Source of the DNA: an uncultured Christensenellaceae bacterium
GTDB taxonomy: Bacteria > Bacillota > Clostridia > Christensenellales > Borkfalkiaceae
Length of the DNA stretch: 16,540 bases
Assembly: GCA_910588465.1 (NCBI GenBank)
Contig: CAJUOP010000005.1
Span: 87,654 to 104,193 of the forward strand
Direction of reading: 5' to 3'
Shown here: positions 1-7,083 of the stretch, in pieces
Position numbering within the stretch: the first letter of the stretch is position 1
Layout: each line of letters opens with the position of its first letter
Translations under genes and position numbers: made by a program
The notes under the pieces: generated by a model
Told to the model about the DNA's origin: nothing
Databases searched by the model: none
What the model saw: the letters and a program-made list of their open reading frames with translations, nothing else

Positions 1-4
1 ATGC

Positions 5-45
5 TAAAATATATGCAATCGTATATATACGACGAATATATTTTA
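5..45. promoter_or_regulatory. Nested palindrome upstream of the RHH gene
   Basis: The inner part, 19-32, is a perfect 14-base palindrome (TCGTATATATACGA). It is flanked by perfect 10-base inverted arms, TAAAATATAT at 5-14 and ATATATTTTA at 36-45. The whole sits two to six bases before the GGAGG Shine-Dalgarno (47-51) of the RHH gene. As DNA it suits a dimeric RHH regulator that controls its own gene; as RNA it would fold into a long hairpin next to the ribosome site. Either role is inference. Confidence 0.5.
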
Positions 46-56
46 CGGAGGTTATT

Positions 57-344
57 ATGGAAAAGAAAGACAGATCGGTTAAGGACAAGCGTTATGAAGA
101 ACGACACAGAGAAGAACGTAAAGCCAAATGTATGATTTGGGGAACGAGCGTACCGCGTGAGAAAGCCGAACAGATAAATGAGTTTTTGAAAAGATACGGC
201 TATACAAAGGTACAGTTAATCGAGGCGGGCTACAAAGCATTATTAGACGATGCCGCCGAACACAACCTATCGTTAGGTAAACTAATGGATGGGTATGACG
301 ATTTTTTCGGTTTTGAGGAAATCGATAAAAAGAAAACCGAATAA
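57..344 (+). CDS. Small ribbon-helix-helix protein of the mobile element
   Basis: This 95-residue protein starts at ATG 57 with a strong GGAGG site 5 bases upstream. The first ~22 residues are highly charged. Residues ~24-66 read as a ribbon-helix-helix fold: a strand (KCMIWGTSVP), a first helix (REKAEQINEFLKRYG), a turn and a second helix (KVQLIEAGYKALLDD). The C-terminal tail is acidic, then lysine-rich. RHH proteins bind DNA as dimers and serve as autoregulators, excision factors or relaxosome partners on mobile elements; which of these applies cannot be told here. The nested palindrome at 5-45 directly upstream is a plausible operator. A tnpW relic and the recombinase follow on the same strand, so it is probably part of the element's maintenance module. 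I do not recognise a named family. Confidence 0.75.
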   Translation: MEKKDRSVKDKRYEERHREERKAKCMIWGTSVPREKAEQINEFLKRYGYTKVQLIEAGYKALLDDAAEHNLSLGKLMDGYDDFFGFEEIDKKKTE

Positions 345-378
345 CTATTAAATCTTTTCGCATAAGGAGGAAAACGCG

Positions 379-606
379 ATGAAGAGAGAACATAGTATTC
401 AAAGCTATAAGGACAACAAATAATTGTCTGAATAAGTGATATTGGAGAAAAAACAATTTGAATACACTACTTCCTTCGGCGGTACGGAGTACGCCGTAAT
501 AATACGCGAAAGCGATACCGCAAAGGAAACCGTAAATAACAAACTGAAAAAGATTTTACTAAATGACTTGTCTGATAAGGTGTATTCGGGAGGAGATTCC
601 GAATGA
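379..606 (+). pseudogene. tnpW: TnpW-like small protein, frame broken by two in-frame stops
   Basis: An ATG at 379 with an AAGGAGG site at 364-370 opens a frame that stops at TAA 421-423 after 14 codons and meets a second TAA at 433-435. The same frame then continues open from 436 to TGA 604-606. The product after the stops (…KKQFEYTTSFGGTEYAVIIRE…) resembles the core of transposon-encoded TnpW proteins, in which a short N-terminus leads to a strand-rich segment and a helix with a TVNNKLKK-like sequence. TGA 604-606 overlaps the recombinase ATG (603-605), the coupling expected of an intact tnpW-tnpX pair. So either tnpW is a pseudogene, or a short upstream peptide is followed by reinitiation at GTG 436 or TTG 442; no good ribosome site precedes those codons. 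The family call is from memory of the sequence pattern and is moderate. Confidence 0.6.
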
Positions 607-2249
607 ACAATTTATCAGTAACCAATAACAATACCTACTATAACGGAGGTGATATAACCGCCCTGTATTGCAGATTAAGTTGTGACGACGATTCGCAGGG
701 CGACAGCAATAGCATTAAAAACCAAAAAGCCATATTGAGCAAGTATGCGAGCGAACACGGAATGAGCAATCCGCAGTTCTATGTGGACGACGGGTATTCG
801 GGAACGAACTTTAACCGTCCCGATTTCCAGCGTATGATACGCGACGTGGATGCAGGGCTTGTAAAGACGGTCATCGTAAAAGATATGTCGCGCTTGGGCA
901 GAGATTACTTAAAGGTCGGTTATTACAGTGAAGTTTACTTCAACGAAGCCGACGTACACTTTATAGCAATCAACGACGGCGTGGATAATCAATTTGAAAA
1001 CGACAGCGACTTTACTCCCTTCCGTAACATCATCAACGAATGGTACGCAAAGGATACAAGTAAGAAAGTCCGCGCCGTGTTCAAAGCAAAAGGCAATTCA
1101 GGGAAACACTTGTGTACCTGCCCGCCGTATGGCTACAAGAAAGACGAAAGCAACAAAGAACAATGGATTGTGGATGAAGAAGCCGCAAAGGTTGTAAAGG
1201 AAATATTCTCACTCTGTATGAAAGGTTATGGTCCGACGCAGATCGCAAGAATACTCACCGAGCGCGGAATTGATACGCCTACCGTCCATAACCGTAAGTG
1301 CGGTTTGCCTGCAACTTCGCTTAAAATGGAATTCCCGAATATATGGAATACCGAAGCAGTCATACATATTCTTGAAAATATGAATTACTGTGGGCATACC
1401 GTGAACTTTACTACCAAAAAGAAATCGTACAAGAACAAAAAGAAAATTCGCCTGCCGCGAGAAGATTGGGTAATATTCAAAGACACGCACGAAGCATTGA
1501 TTGATGAAGATACTTACGAAACGGTACAGCGAATACGGAAAGCAAAAAGGAAACAAACGGATATGGGCGAAATGAGCGTATTTTCGGGAATAGTCTATTG
1601 CGCCGATTGCGGCAAGAAAATGTATCTCTGCCGTTGCTCGAAGTCCACGCAGAAAGAATACTTTAACTGTTCTACATATCGCAAGAAAAGCAAAAGCCTT
1701 TGCACGTCACACCAAATCACTGTTGAAGCCGTAGAGCATATCGTTCTAACTGACTTACAGCGCGTATTGGGAATGGCAAAGGACAATGAAAAACAGTTTG
1801 TGAATATGGTGCAAACGGCTAAGAGCAAAGAAATCCGCAAGGACTTATCTGCCAAGACGAAAGAATGCGACGAAGCCGAGAAACGAGTAAAAGCACTTGA
1901 CCGAATTATTCAGAGTTTGTACGAGGACAAGGTTTGCGGCAATCTTACGGATGAGCGATTTGTAAAGATGAGCCAAGCCTACGAGCAAGAGCAAGAAACT
2001 TTAACTGAACGGATAAAGGTTTTACGCAAAGAGCTTTCTACCGCAAAAGAAGATGCGGACAATGTAACAAAGTTTATGCGGCTTGTAAAACGGTACACCG
2101 AGATAACAGAACTTACGCCCGAAGTCGTAAGAGAGTTTATCGAAAAGGTAATCGTTCACCAAGCCGAGAAAGTAAACGGCAAGAAACGCCAAGCCGTTGA
2201 AATCATTTACAACTGTGTGGGAGTGATTCCAAACCCCACGCAAGAGTAG
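603..2249 (+). CDS. tnpX: TnpX-type large serine recombinase
   Basis: This 548-residue protein is a large serine recombinase that excises and integrates the element by a Ser-linked cut and exchange. The resolvase catalytic domain covers ~17-155: YCRLS with Arg24 and nucleophile Ser26, VDDGYSGTNFNRP around 61-73, and DMSRLGRD at 94-101 with the conserved arginines. A recombinase DNA-binding domain follows (~170-320). A zinc ribbon has Cys333, Cys336, Cys356 and Cys367, then a charged coiled-coil (~385-490), and the end (IEKVIVHQAEKVNG…) matches the DUF4368-type tail of TnpX relatives. Length and domain order are complete, so it may be active. Start: ATG 603 with GGGAGGAG at 589-596, overlapping the stop of the tnpW frame. 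It is the last gene before the element's presumed right end. Confidence 0.93.
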   Translation: MNNLSVTNNNTYYNGGDITALYCRLSCDDDSQGDSNSIKNQKAILSKYASEHGMSNPQFYVDDGYSGTNFNRPDFQRMIRDVDAGLVKTVIVKDMSRLGRDYLKVGYYSEVYFNEADVHFIAINDGVDNQFENDSDFTPFRNIINEWYAKDTSKKVRAVFKAKGNSGKHLCTCPPYGYKKDESNKEQWIVDEEAAKVVKEIFSLCMKGYGPTQIARILTERGIDTPTVHNRKCGLPATSLKMEFPNIWNTEAVIHILENMNYCGHTVNFTTKKKSYKNKKKIRLPREDWVIFKDTHEALIDEDTYETVQRIRKAKRKQTDMGEMSVFSGIVYCADCGKKMYLCRCSKSTQKEYFNCSTYRKKSKSLCTSHQITVEAVEHIVLTDLQRVLGMAKDNEKQFVNMVQTAKSKEIRKDLSAKTKECDEAEKRVKALDRIIQSLYEDKVCGNLTDERFVKMSQAYEQEQETLTERIKVLRKELSTAKEDADNVTKFMRLVKRYTEITELTPEVVREFIEKVIVHQAEKVNGKKRQAVEIIYNCVGVIPNPTQE

Positions 2250-2273
2250 CTAAAATATCCCGACAACGGAAAA

Positions 2274-2298
2274 GTGGCATAGCTTTTCGCTATGCCAC
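2274..2298. repeat. Perfect 10-bp hairpin after the recombinase
   Basis: GTGGCATAGC (2274-2283) and GCTATGCCAC (2289-2298) form a perfect 10-bp stem with a 5-base loop, 24 bases after the recombinase stop. On the plus strand no T-run follows; on the minus strand the stem is followed by TTTT. It could be a terminator read from the right, a recombinase-end structure or both. Confidence 0.6.
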
Positions 2299-2305
2299 CA
2301 TCCGA

Positions 2306-2323
2306 AGGGATTAAATAATCCCT
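2306..2323. repeat. Second short hairpin near the presumed element end
   Basis: AGGGATTA (2306-2313) and TAATCCCT (2316-2323) form an 8-bp inverted repeat around two A bases. A T-rich run follows at 2345-2360. It lies between the recombinase and the phosphatase and may belong to the element end or to the phosphatase terminator region. Confidence 0.45.
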
Positions 2324-2366
2324 ATGAAAGACACCCTAACGGCGGTTTTTTGTTTTATTTCAGTCT

Positions 2367-3422
2367 TTATAAATCGAACGCGATGGCAGTGATATCGTCG
2401 GCAAAGGAACCGCAAAATTCGGTTAGCGCCGCCTTTAAGCGGGCGATAAAACGCTCCGCGCTCTCCGAGCGCTGCAAAACGCCTTCCACCCGCTCCAACC
2501 CGAACATTTCGCCCTTGGCGTTGCGGCTTTCGGTCACGCCGTCCGTTAAAATCACCAAAATATCGCCCGACGAATAATCCGCCACGCGGTCCTCGTACAC
2601 GTAGTCTGGGATCCAGTTGGAAACGGGCGGCGAATGCATGACGATCTCGTCGATCCCCCCCCGCTTTTTTACGAGCAGCGGCACGTTGTGCCCCGCCATG
2701 CAGTAACGGATCTGCTTTGCCTTGCGTTCCACGCGCACCGAAGCGGCGGTCACGTAAGAGCGCTCGTCCAGATTCAGCTCCTGAAATTTCCCGTTTAAGC
2801 CGCGCAGGGCGCGCGCGGGAGATACCTCGCCGCGGTCCCAGCCCGCCTTTACGAACGCGGACAGCATCCCCGCGGAAATTCCCTTGCCCGAAACGTCGGC
2901 AAGCAGCGCCATGGTTTCCCCCTCCGCTTCGTACACGTCGGGAAGATCCCCTCCGATCTCGCGACAGGGGATAAACATGAACGAATAGGGCGTCGCGCTG
3001 GAAGTTTTGGCGGGCGGAAGCAGCCTTTGCTGAATGTTCTGCGCCGTATACATTTCCCGCGCGATTTCCGTTTCATACGCGTTATCCACCACGCCGAGAT
3101 AAAATTTCCCCAGCGGCTGCACCTTTACGGTAATGCCGAGGTTCTCCTCCCCCTTCCTTAAAATCAGCTTGCGGAACGCCGAGCCACCGCACTGCGTCGC
3201 CTCCGCAAACAAATTGCGAATGGTGCAAACGGGACATTTTTCCCCGCGCCCGCATACCCCGCGCTCTCTGCAAGCGACGGCGTCCTTTAAGCTCCCCTTG
3301 CTCTTTTCCGCCTGAAAATAGGCGCGAAACGCGCGGTTGGTATACCGCACGCGGAAATTTTTATCCACCACGATCGCCGCGGTGGGAATATTGTTGAGTA
3401 CGTCTCTATATAAATTATACAT
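2367..3422 (-). CDS. PAS-domain PP2C (SpoIIE/RsbU-type) serine phosphatase
   Basis: This 351-residue protein is a PAS sensor joined to a SpoIIE-type PP2C phosphatase. The N-terminal PAS domain (~1-115) begins VLNNIPTAAIVVDKNFRV and carries a cysteine cluster, Cys51, Cys57, Cys63 and Cys66 (CX5CX5CX2C, ending CPVCTIRN). A short linker with AQNIQQRLLPP (127-137) is typical of RsbU-like proteins. The catalytic part has GGD (Asp159), ADVSGKG (Asp176), GDILVILTDGVTESRN near 294-309 and the final DDITAI near 343-348, so the metal-binding aspartates are present. Such enzymes usually dephosphorylate an anti-anti-sigma (STAS) partner; no STAS or anti-sigma gene is visible nearby. Its ATG is 3 bases beyond the dgk stop without a clear Shine-Dalgarno, so translation is probably coupled to dgk. 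Confidence 0.9.
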   Translation of the reverse strand: MYNLYRDVLNNIPTAAIVVDKNFRVRYTNRAFRAYFQAEKSKGSLKDAVACRERGVCGRGEKCPVCTIRNLFAEATQCGGSAFRKLILRKGEENLGITVKVQPLGKFYLGVVDNAYETEIAREMYTAQNIQQRLLPPAKTSSATPYSFMFIPCREIGGDLPDVYEAEGETMALLADVSGKGISAGMLSAFVKAGWDRGEVSPARALRGLNGKFQELNLDERSYVTAASVRVERKAKQIRYCMAGHNVPLLVKKRGGIDEIVMHSPPVSNWIPDYVYEDRVADYSSGDILVILTDGVTESRNAKGEMFGLERVEGVLQRSESAERFIARLKAALTEFCGSFADDITAIAFDL

Positions 3423-3425
3423 GAT

Positions 3426-4313
3426 TCAGCGTTGCTTTTTCGGCGTTTCGCCACGGAACATTTTCAGTTTTCCGCTTACGATTTCGACGTCCATGCGCTC
3501 TATCTCGCGCAGCTCGCCGTCGTATTGAGCGCGGCAGGGCTCCGAAGGGATCAGGGAAACCTTTTCGCAAAGCACGTGGCGGGTAATGGGGCGCGTTAAC
3601 AGCTTGCCGCGCATCAGGCGGAACAGCTCGCCCCAGTATTTGCTGCGCTTGGGAAATTCCACCACCACAAGATCCATCTTGCCGTCGTCCAGCTTCGCGG
3701 CGGGGCAAAACGGGATCCCTCCGCCGAACTGCTTTCCGTTGCACACGGCGGCGATCAGCGCAAGATATTCTTTTTCCTCTCCGTTTAGCTCCACGTTCAG
3801 CTTTACGCCCTTATACCCGAACACGGACGCGAGCAAACTGCGGAAATATTTATTTCTTTTGTTGGAGCCCTTTACCTCGCACCGTTCCAAAATATCCACG
3901 TCTATTCCGAAGCCCGCGATGTTGATGCTGCGGTTTCCGTCCGAAAATTGCAGATAGTCGGTATATTTCGCCTCTCCTCTCAAAATACAGTCGAGCGCCT
4001 TCTGTCCGTAAGGGATCAGCGCGGACTCGGCAAAGTCGTTCCCCGTGCCCGCGGGGATCAGTCCCAGCTCGCAGACGGAAGGATCCTTCAGCCCGCAAAG
4101 CACTTCGTTTAAAGTACCGTCTCCGCCGAACGCGACGATCTTCGTCTCGCCCGACTCGGTAAGCGCCTGCGCAAACTTTTTTGCCCCGCCCTTTTCGTGC
4201 GTGCGGAAAATGCGGTACTCCGCATGAGCGGACAGCAGCTGCTGCTGTACCTTTAACAGCAGCTTTTCCCCTTTGCCGTTAGAGGCATAAGGATTCACGA
4301 TGATATTCAGCAT
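3426..4313 (-). CDS. Diacylglycerol/lipid kinase, YegS/DgkB-type
   Basis: This 295-residue protein belongs to the DAGK catalytic family, soluble kinases that phosphorylate diacylglycerol or related lipids with ATP at the membrane face. The N-terminus has the nucleotide-loop signature NPYASNGKG (7-15), then the hallmark FGGDGTLNEV (62-71) and the following LIPAGTGNDFA. The C-terminal half has INIAGFGIDVDI, CNGKQFGGGIPFCP and PCRAQYDGEL, all normal for the family. In Gram-positive bacteria such kinases recycle diacylglycerol left by lipoteichoic-acid or other lipid polymer synthesis; that role here is inference. I start at the ATG ending at 4313 because GGGAGA on the minus strand lies 7 bases before it; an ATG two codons earlier (4319) is possible. 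An upstream in-frame ATG at 4370 overlaps the -10 box and is rejected. It heads a two-gene operon with the phosphatase. Confidence 0.88.
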   Translation of the reverse strand: MLNIIVNPYASNGKGEKLLLKVQQQLLSAHAEYRIFRTHEKGGAKKFAQALTESGETKIVAFGGDGTLNEVLCGLKDPSVCELGLIPAGTGNDFAESALIPYGQKALDCILRGEAKYTDYLQFSDGNRSINIAGFGIDVDILERCEVKGSNKRNKYFRSLLASVFGYKGVKLNVELNGEEKEYLALIAAVCNGKQFGGGIPFCPAAKLDDGKMDLVVVEFPKRSKYWGELFRLMRGKLLTRPITRHVLCEKVSLIPSEPCRAQYDGELREIERMDVEIVSGKLKMFRGETPKKQR

Positions 4314-4361
4314 CGGCATTTCTCCCAAAGAAGAACGGATTTTTTCTCTCGTAATATTTTT

Positions 4362-4390
4362 ATTATACAATATCTTTTCGGGAATTGCAA
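4362..4390 (-). promoter_or_regulatory. Sigma-A promoter for the lipid kinase operon
   Basis: On the minus strand TTGCAA (4390-4385) is the -35 and TATAAT (4367-4362) the -10, with exactly 17 bases between. Transcription should start near 4355, giving a ~42-base leader. The -35 is shared with the cca promoter on the other strand. Confidence 0.75.
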
Positions 4391-4413
4391 TTTTTTTGAG
4401 AATTTGATATAAT
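4385..4413 (+). promoter_or_regulatory. Sigma-A promoter for cca-rmuC, sharing its -35 with dgk
   Basis: TTGCAA (4385-4390) is followed after exactly 17 bases by TATAAT (4408-4413). Transcription should start near 4420, about 21 bases before cca. TTGCAA is its own reverse complement, so one hexamer serves both directions. Confidence 0.75.
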
Positions 4414-4441
4414 CTTTTTAAGAAAAATTCGGGTAAAAATC

Positions 4442-5794
4442 ATGATGAAACAACTTATCCCCCCCGTTTTGCGCGAATTGGCGGAGCGGTTCGGCGCCCC
4501 GCTGTACGCCGTCGGCGGCACGGTGCGCGACTGTTTGGCGGGTTTCCCGCTCGGCGAGCGACCCGACTGGGACGTGAGCTCCCCCGCGGACGAAAACGAA
4601 TTGCTCCGCTGCGCCGAACGCTGCGGCTGGAGCGTGCGCTCGGTGTTCCGCAACACGGGCACGGTCAAGCTCGAAAAGGACGGCGTGCAGTGCGAGTTTA
4701 CGCGCTTCCGCTCGGACAAATACGTGCGGGGCGTGCACGCACCCAGCGAGATCGAGTTTACGGACGATATCCGGATCGACGCCCGCCGCCGCGACTTTAC
4801 GGCGAACGCCGTGTATTACGAAATCAAGGCGGACGCGCTCTGCGACCCCCTCGGCGGCGCGGAGGATATCCGCAAAAAAATCATGCGCACGGTGGTTTCC
4901 GCGCGGAAGGTGTTCGGCGAGGACGGGCTGCGGCTAATGCGCCTTGCCCGCCTCTGCGCGCAAACGGGATTCATGCCCGACCCCGAGGCGTATGCGGGCG
5001 CGCGCGAGCACGCCGCGCTCATCGAAGATATCGCGCCCGAGCGAATCTTTACCGAGCTGTCGCTGCTGCTCTCTTCCGATTTAAAGCACGGCGATCCCGA
5101 AGCACCCTACCGCGGGCTTTGCGTGCTGCGGGATACGGAGGTGTTAAAGCGCGTCCTGCCCGAGCTGGCGCTCGGCGACGGGTTAGCCCAACGCGCGGAC
5201 TTTCACAGCCACGACGTGTTGGAGCACACCTTCCGCTGCGTGAAATACTCCCCGCCCGAAATCCGCTTCGCCGCGCTGCTCCACGACTGCGGAAAGCCCT
5301 TCTGCTATTTCCGCGACGGAAATTTCCACGCCCACGCCGAAGAGGGAAAACGGATCGCGACCGAAATTCTTACGCGGCTGAAAGCCCCCAAAAAGCTGAT
5401 AAAGGAAACGGGCGAGCTTGTCGCGATGCATATGCGCGACTTCAATTTACAAATGCGCGAAAACGGCGTAAGAAAACTGATCGCCGAACGGGGAGAGCTG
5501 TTTTTCCCCTTGCTCGCGCTCATGCAAGCCGATTATTCCGCCTGTAAGGACGACTTGTCCCCCGCGCCCGCGGCGGTAAAATGGCGGGCGATCTACGACA
5601 AAATGGAACGCGAGCACGCACCGCGCTCCCTGCGCGAGCTAAGCGTAAACGGCAGACAGCTGCAAGCGGCGGGCGTGCCCGCCGAACGGACGGGAGCCGT
5701 CCTGCACGAGCTGCTTCTGCTGTGCGCCTACGACGGCAAATTAAACGACAAAGACAAACTTCTGCGCTACGCCGCAAAACACTACGCAACTTAA
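4442..5794 (+). CDS. cca: CCA tRNA nucleotidyltransferase (class II, with HD domain)
   Basis: This 450-residue protein is a class II nucleotidyltransferase that adds or repairs the 3' CCA of tRNAs. The head domain shows AVGGTVRD (23-30), the catalytic DWD (Asp42, Asp44), Glu85 in CEFTRFR as the likely third carboxylate, the RRRDFTANA motif (115-123) and EDGLRLMRLAR (160-170) that reads the incoming base. A C-terminal HD domain follows with His262 and LLHDCGKP (His281, Asp282), a common extension that may give phosphohydrolase activity. Poly(A) polymerase is the only close alternative; Gram-positive context favours cca. ATG 4442 is directly followed by a second ATG; no clear Shine-Dalgarno precedes either, and the predicted leader is only ~21 bases. 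rmuC follows 12 bases downstream. Confidence 0.88.
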   Translation: MMKQLIPPVLRELAERFGAPLYAVGGTVRDCLAGFPLGERPDWDVSSPADENELLRCAERCGWSVRSVFRNTGTVKLEKDGVQCEFTRFRSDKYVRGVHAPSEIEFTDDIRIDARRRDFTANAVYYEIKADALCDPLGGAEDIRKKIMRTVVSARKVFGEDGLRLMRLARLCAQTGFMPDPEAYAGAREHAALIEDIAPERIFTELSLLLSSDLKHGDPEAPYRGLCVLRDTEVLKRVLPELALGDGLAQRADFHSHDVLEHTFRCVKYSPPEIRFAALLHDCGKPFCYFRDGNFHAHAEEGKRIATEILTRLKAPKKLIKETGELVAMHMRDFNLQMRENGVRKLIAERGELFFPLLALMQADYSACKDDLSPAPAAVKWRAIYDKMEREHAPRSLRELSVNGRQLQAAGVPAERTGAVLHELLLLCAYDGKLNDKDKLLRYAAKHYAT

Positions 5795-5806
5795 AGGAAA
5801 CACGCC

Positions 5807-6958
5807 ATGCAAACAGCTCTTCTCGTCATCTCCGCTCTGCTCTCCGCGCTCTCGCTCGCGCTCGTCTGCCTTCTTCTCGTTAAGACCAAGCGCACGGGCG
5901 GCGGCTCGGACGCCGAAACGCTGCGCCGCCTCGAAGAAAAGACGGACGCGATCGGAAAGCTTACCGACTTCAACACCCGCACCACCGAAAATTTAAGCCG
6001 CTCCACCGAGGCGCGGCTCAACAACATTCAAGCCCGTCTTGCCGAGGACATGAAATATATCGTGGACAGCAATATGCAGAATTTAGAGCGGATCCGCCGC
6101 ACGGTGGACGACAAGCTGACCTCCTCCATTGACGGGAAGCTGACGGAAAGCTACGCGCGCATTTCAGAACGGCTGGAAAAAATGTACGAGAGCGTGGGAG
6201 AAATGCGCAGCCTTTCGCACAACGTAAGCGATATCCACCGCATATTCACCAACGTTAAGCTGCGCGGCAGCTGGGGCGAAGCGCAGCTGGAAACGCTGCT
6301 CGAACAGATGCTCGCGCCCGAGCAGTACGAAAAGAGCGTAAAACTGAACCCGCTCGAAAGCTCGCTCGTCGATTTTGCAATTCGTCTGCCCGCCAAAAAC
6401 GGCGACACCGTGCTGCTCCCCGTAGACAGTAAATTTCCCGTCGAGGAATTCGAACGGCTGTGCGACTGTTCGGAGCGGGGGGACAGAGAGGGCGCGGACC
6501 GCGCCGCAAAAAATCTGGAACGCGCGGTAAAGACGCAGGCGGACTCCATCGCAAAAAAATATATCCGTCCGCCCTTTACCACCGATTTCGCGGTAATGTA
6601 TCTGCCCTCCGAAGGGCTGTATGCGGAGGTCGTAAAGGCGGAGGGACTTTCGGACTTTTTGCGATCCCGCCGCATGATCGCCTGCGGTCCCACCAACTTC
6701 TGCGCCCTTTTATCCACCCTGCAAACGGGCTTCCGCACCGCCGCCATCGAGCGGCGCTCGGGCGAGCTGAGACAGATGCTCGAAATTTTCCGCGCCGATT
6801 TTTTAAAGTTCGCCGAGCTGCTGGAAAAGACGAAAAAGAAATTGCAGGAAGCGACCGACACCGTAGAGAGCGCCGAAAAGCGCACGGGCACGATCGGGCG
6901 CAAGCTCGCCACCTTTCAGGGCTTTTCCGCCCTTCCCGAGGACGCGGACGGAGAATAA
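5807..6958 (+). CDS. rmuC: DNA recombination protein RmuC
   Basis: This 383-residue protein is RmuC-like. An N-terminal membrane segment (~3-25) is followed by a long helical, coiled-coil region (~30-140), then the conserved nuclease-like domain: RGSWGEAQLETLLEQML, VDFAIRLPAKNGDTVLLPVDSKFPVEEFERL and YIRPPFTTDFAVMYLPSEGLYAEV, ending with a second coiled-coil. The VDFAI…LPVDSKFP segment is the family hallmark and places the acidic and lysine residues of a restriction-endonuclease-like core. RmuC is known in E. coli for limiting rearrangements at inverted repeats; the biochemical role is unclear. AAAGGA precedes the ATG by 9 bases. It sits 12 bases after cca and is probably co-transcribed. I see no convincing terminator between its stop and the next promoter. 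Confidence 0.92.
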   Translation: MQTALLVISALLSALSLALVCLLLVKTKRTGGGSDAETLRRLEEKTDAIGKLTDFNTRTTENLSRSTEARLNNIQARLAEDMKYIVDSNMQNLERIRRTVDDKLTSSIDGKLTESYARISERLEKMYESVGEMRSLSHNVSDIHRIFTNVKLRGSWGEAQLETLLEQMLAPEQYEKSVKLNPLESSLVDFAIRLPAKNGDTVLLPVDSKFPVEEFERLCDCSERGDREGADRAAKNLERAVKTQADSIAKKYIRPPFTTDFAVMYLPSEGLYAEVVKAEGLSDFLRSRRMIACGPTNFCALLSTLQTGFRTAAIERRSGELRQMLEIFRADFLKFAELLEKTKKKLQEATDTVESAEKRTGTIGRKLATFQGFSALPEDADGE

Positions 6959-7036
6959 ACTTTAATCCCCTCCCTTCCCCGTAACGCCCCGTATTGCGAC
7001 GGAAACCGTTAACAAAATTTCACTGTTGTCAAACGC

Positions 7037-7065
7037 TTGATTTTCTCAGCCGAATATTATATAAT
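7037..7065 (+). promoter_or_regulatory. Sigma-A promoter for the repeat-protein gene
   Basis: TTGATT (7037-7042), a 17-base spacer and TATAAT (7060-7065) predict a start near 7072, about 12 bases before ATG 7084. This rules against the longer open frame that begins at 6994, which would start upstream of the promoter. Confidence 0.65.
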
Positions 7066-7083
7066 AGGGAAAAGGAAACGAAT

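Larger units (their letters stand above)
1..2330. mobile_element. Right-hand part of a TnpX/Tn4451-like mobile element
   Basis: This stretch holds a ribbon-helix-helix gene, a tnpW-like frame and a TnpX-type large serine recombinase, all on the plus strand. That order, with tnpW abutting the recombinase, is known from Tn4451-family elements of Clostridia. The DNA is visibly AT-richer than the GC-rich housekeeping DNA that begins with the phosphatase gene at 2367. The left end lies outside the window. The right end is not resolved; I place it by inference in 2250-2366, where two hairpins and a T-rich run separate the recombinase from the intact phosphatase gene. No target duplication can be shown from one end. 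The cargo, if any, is upstream and not visible. Confidence 0.65.

Noticed and set aside
4314..4370. Longer start for the lipid kinase at 4370
   Set aside because: That codon overlaps the -10 region of the gene's own promoter; the conserved domain starts right after the ATG at 4313, which has a ribosome site.
4690..5547. 285-residue arginine-rich open frame inside cca
   Set aside because: It overlaps cca in another frame; its composition (Arg, Pro, Ala runs) is the usual by-product of GC-rich coding DNA, and cca has all its motifs.
6151..6912. 253-residue reverse-strand frame inside rmuC
   Set aside because: Antisense shadow of a gene with clear family motifs; no ribosome site.
6959..7036. 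Terminator after rmuC
   Set aside because: Only weak partial complementarity (GTAACG with CGTTAAC) and no T-run after a stable stem.
6994..7083. 30-residue N-terminal extension of the repeat protein
   Set aside because: It would begin upstream of the -35 and -10 boxes at 7037-7065, and ATG 7084 has its own ribosome site.
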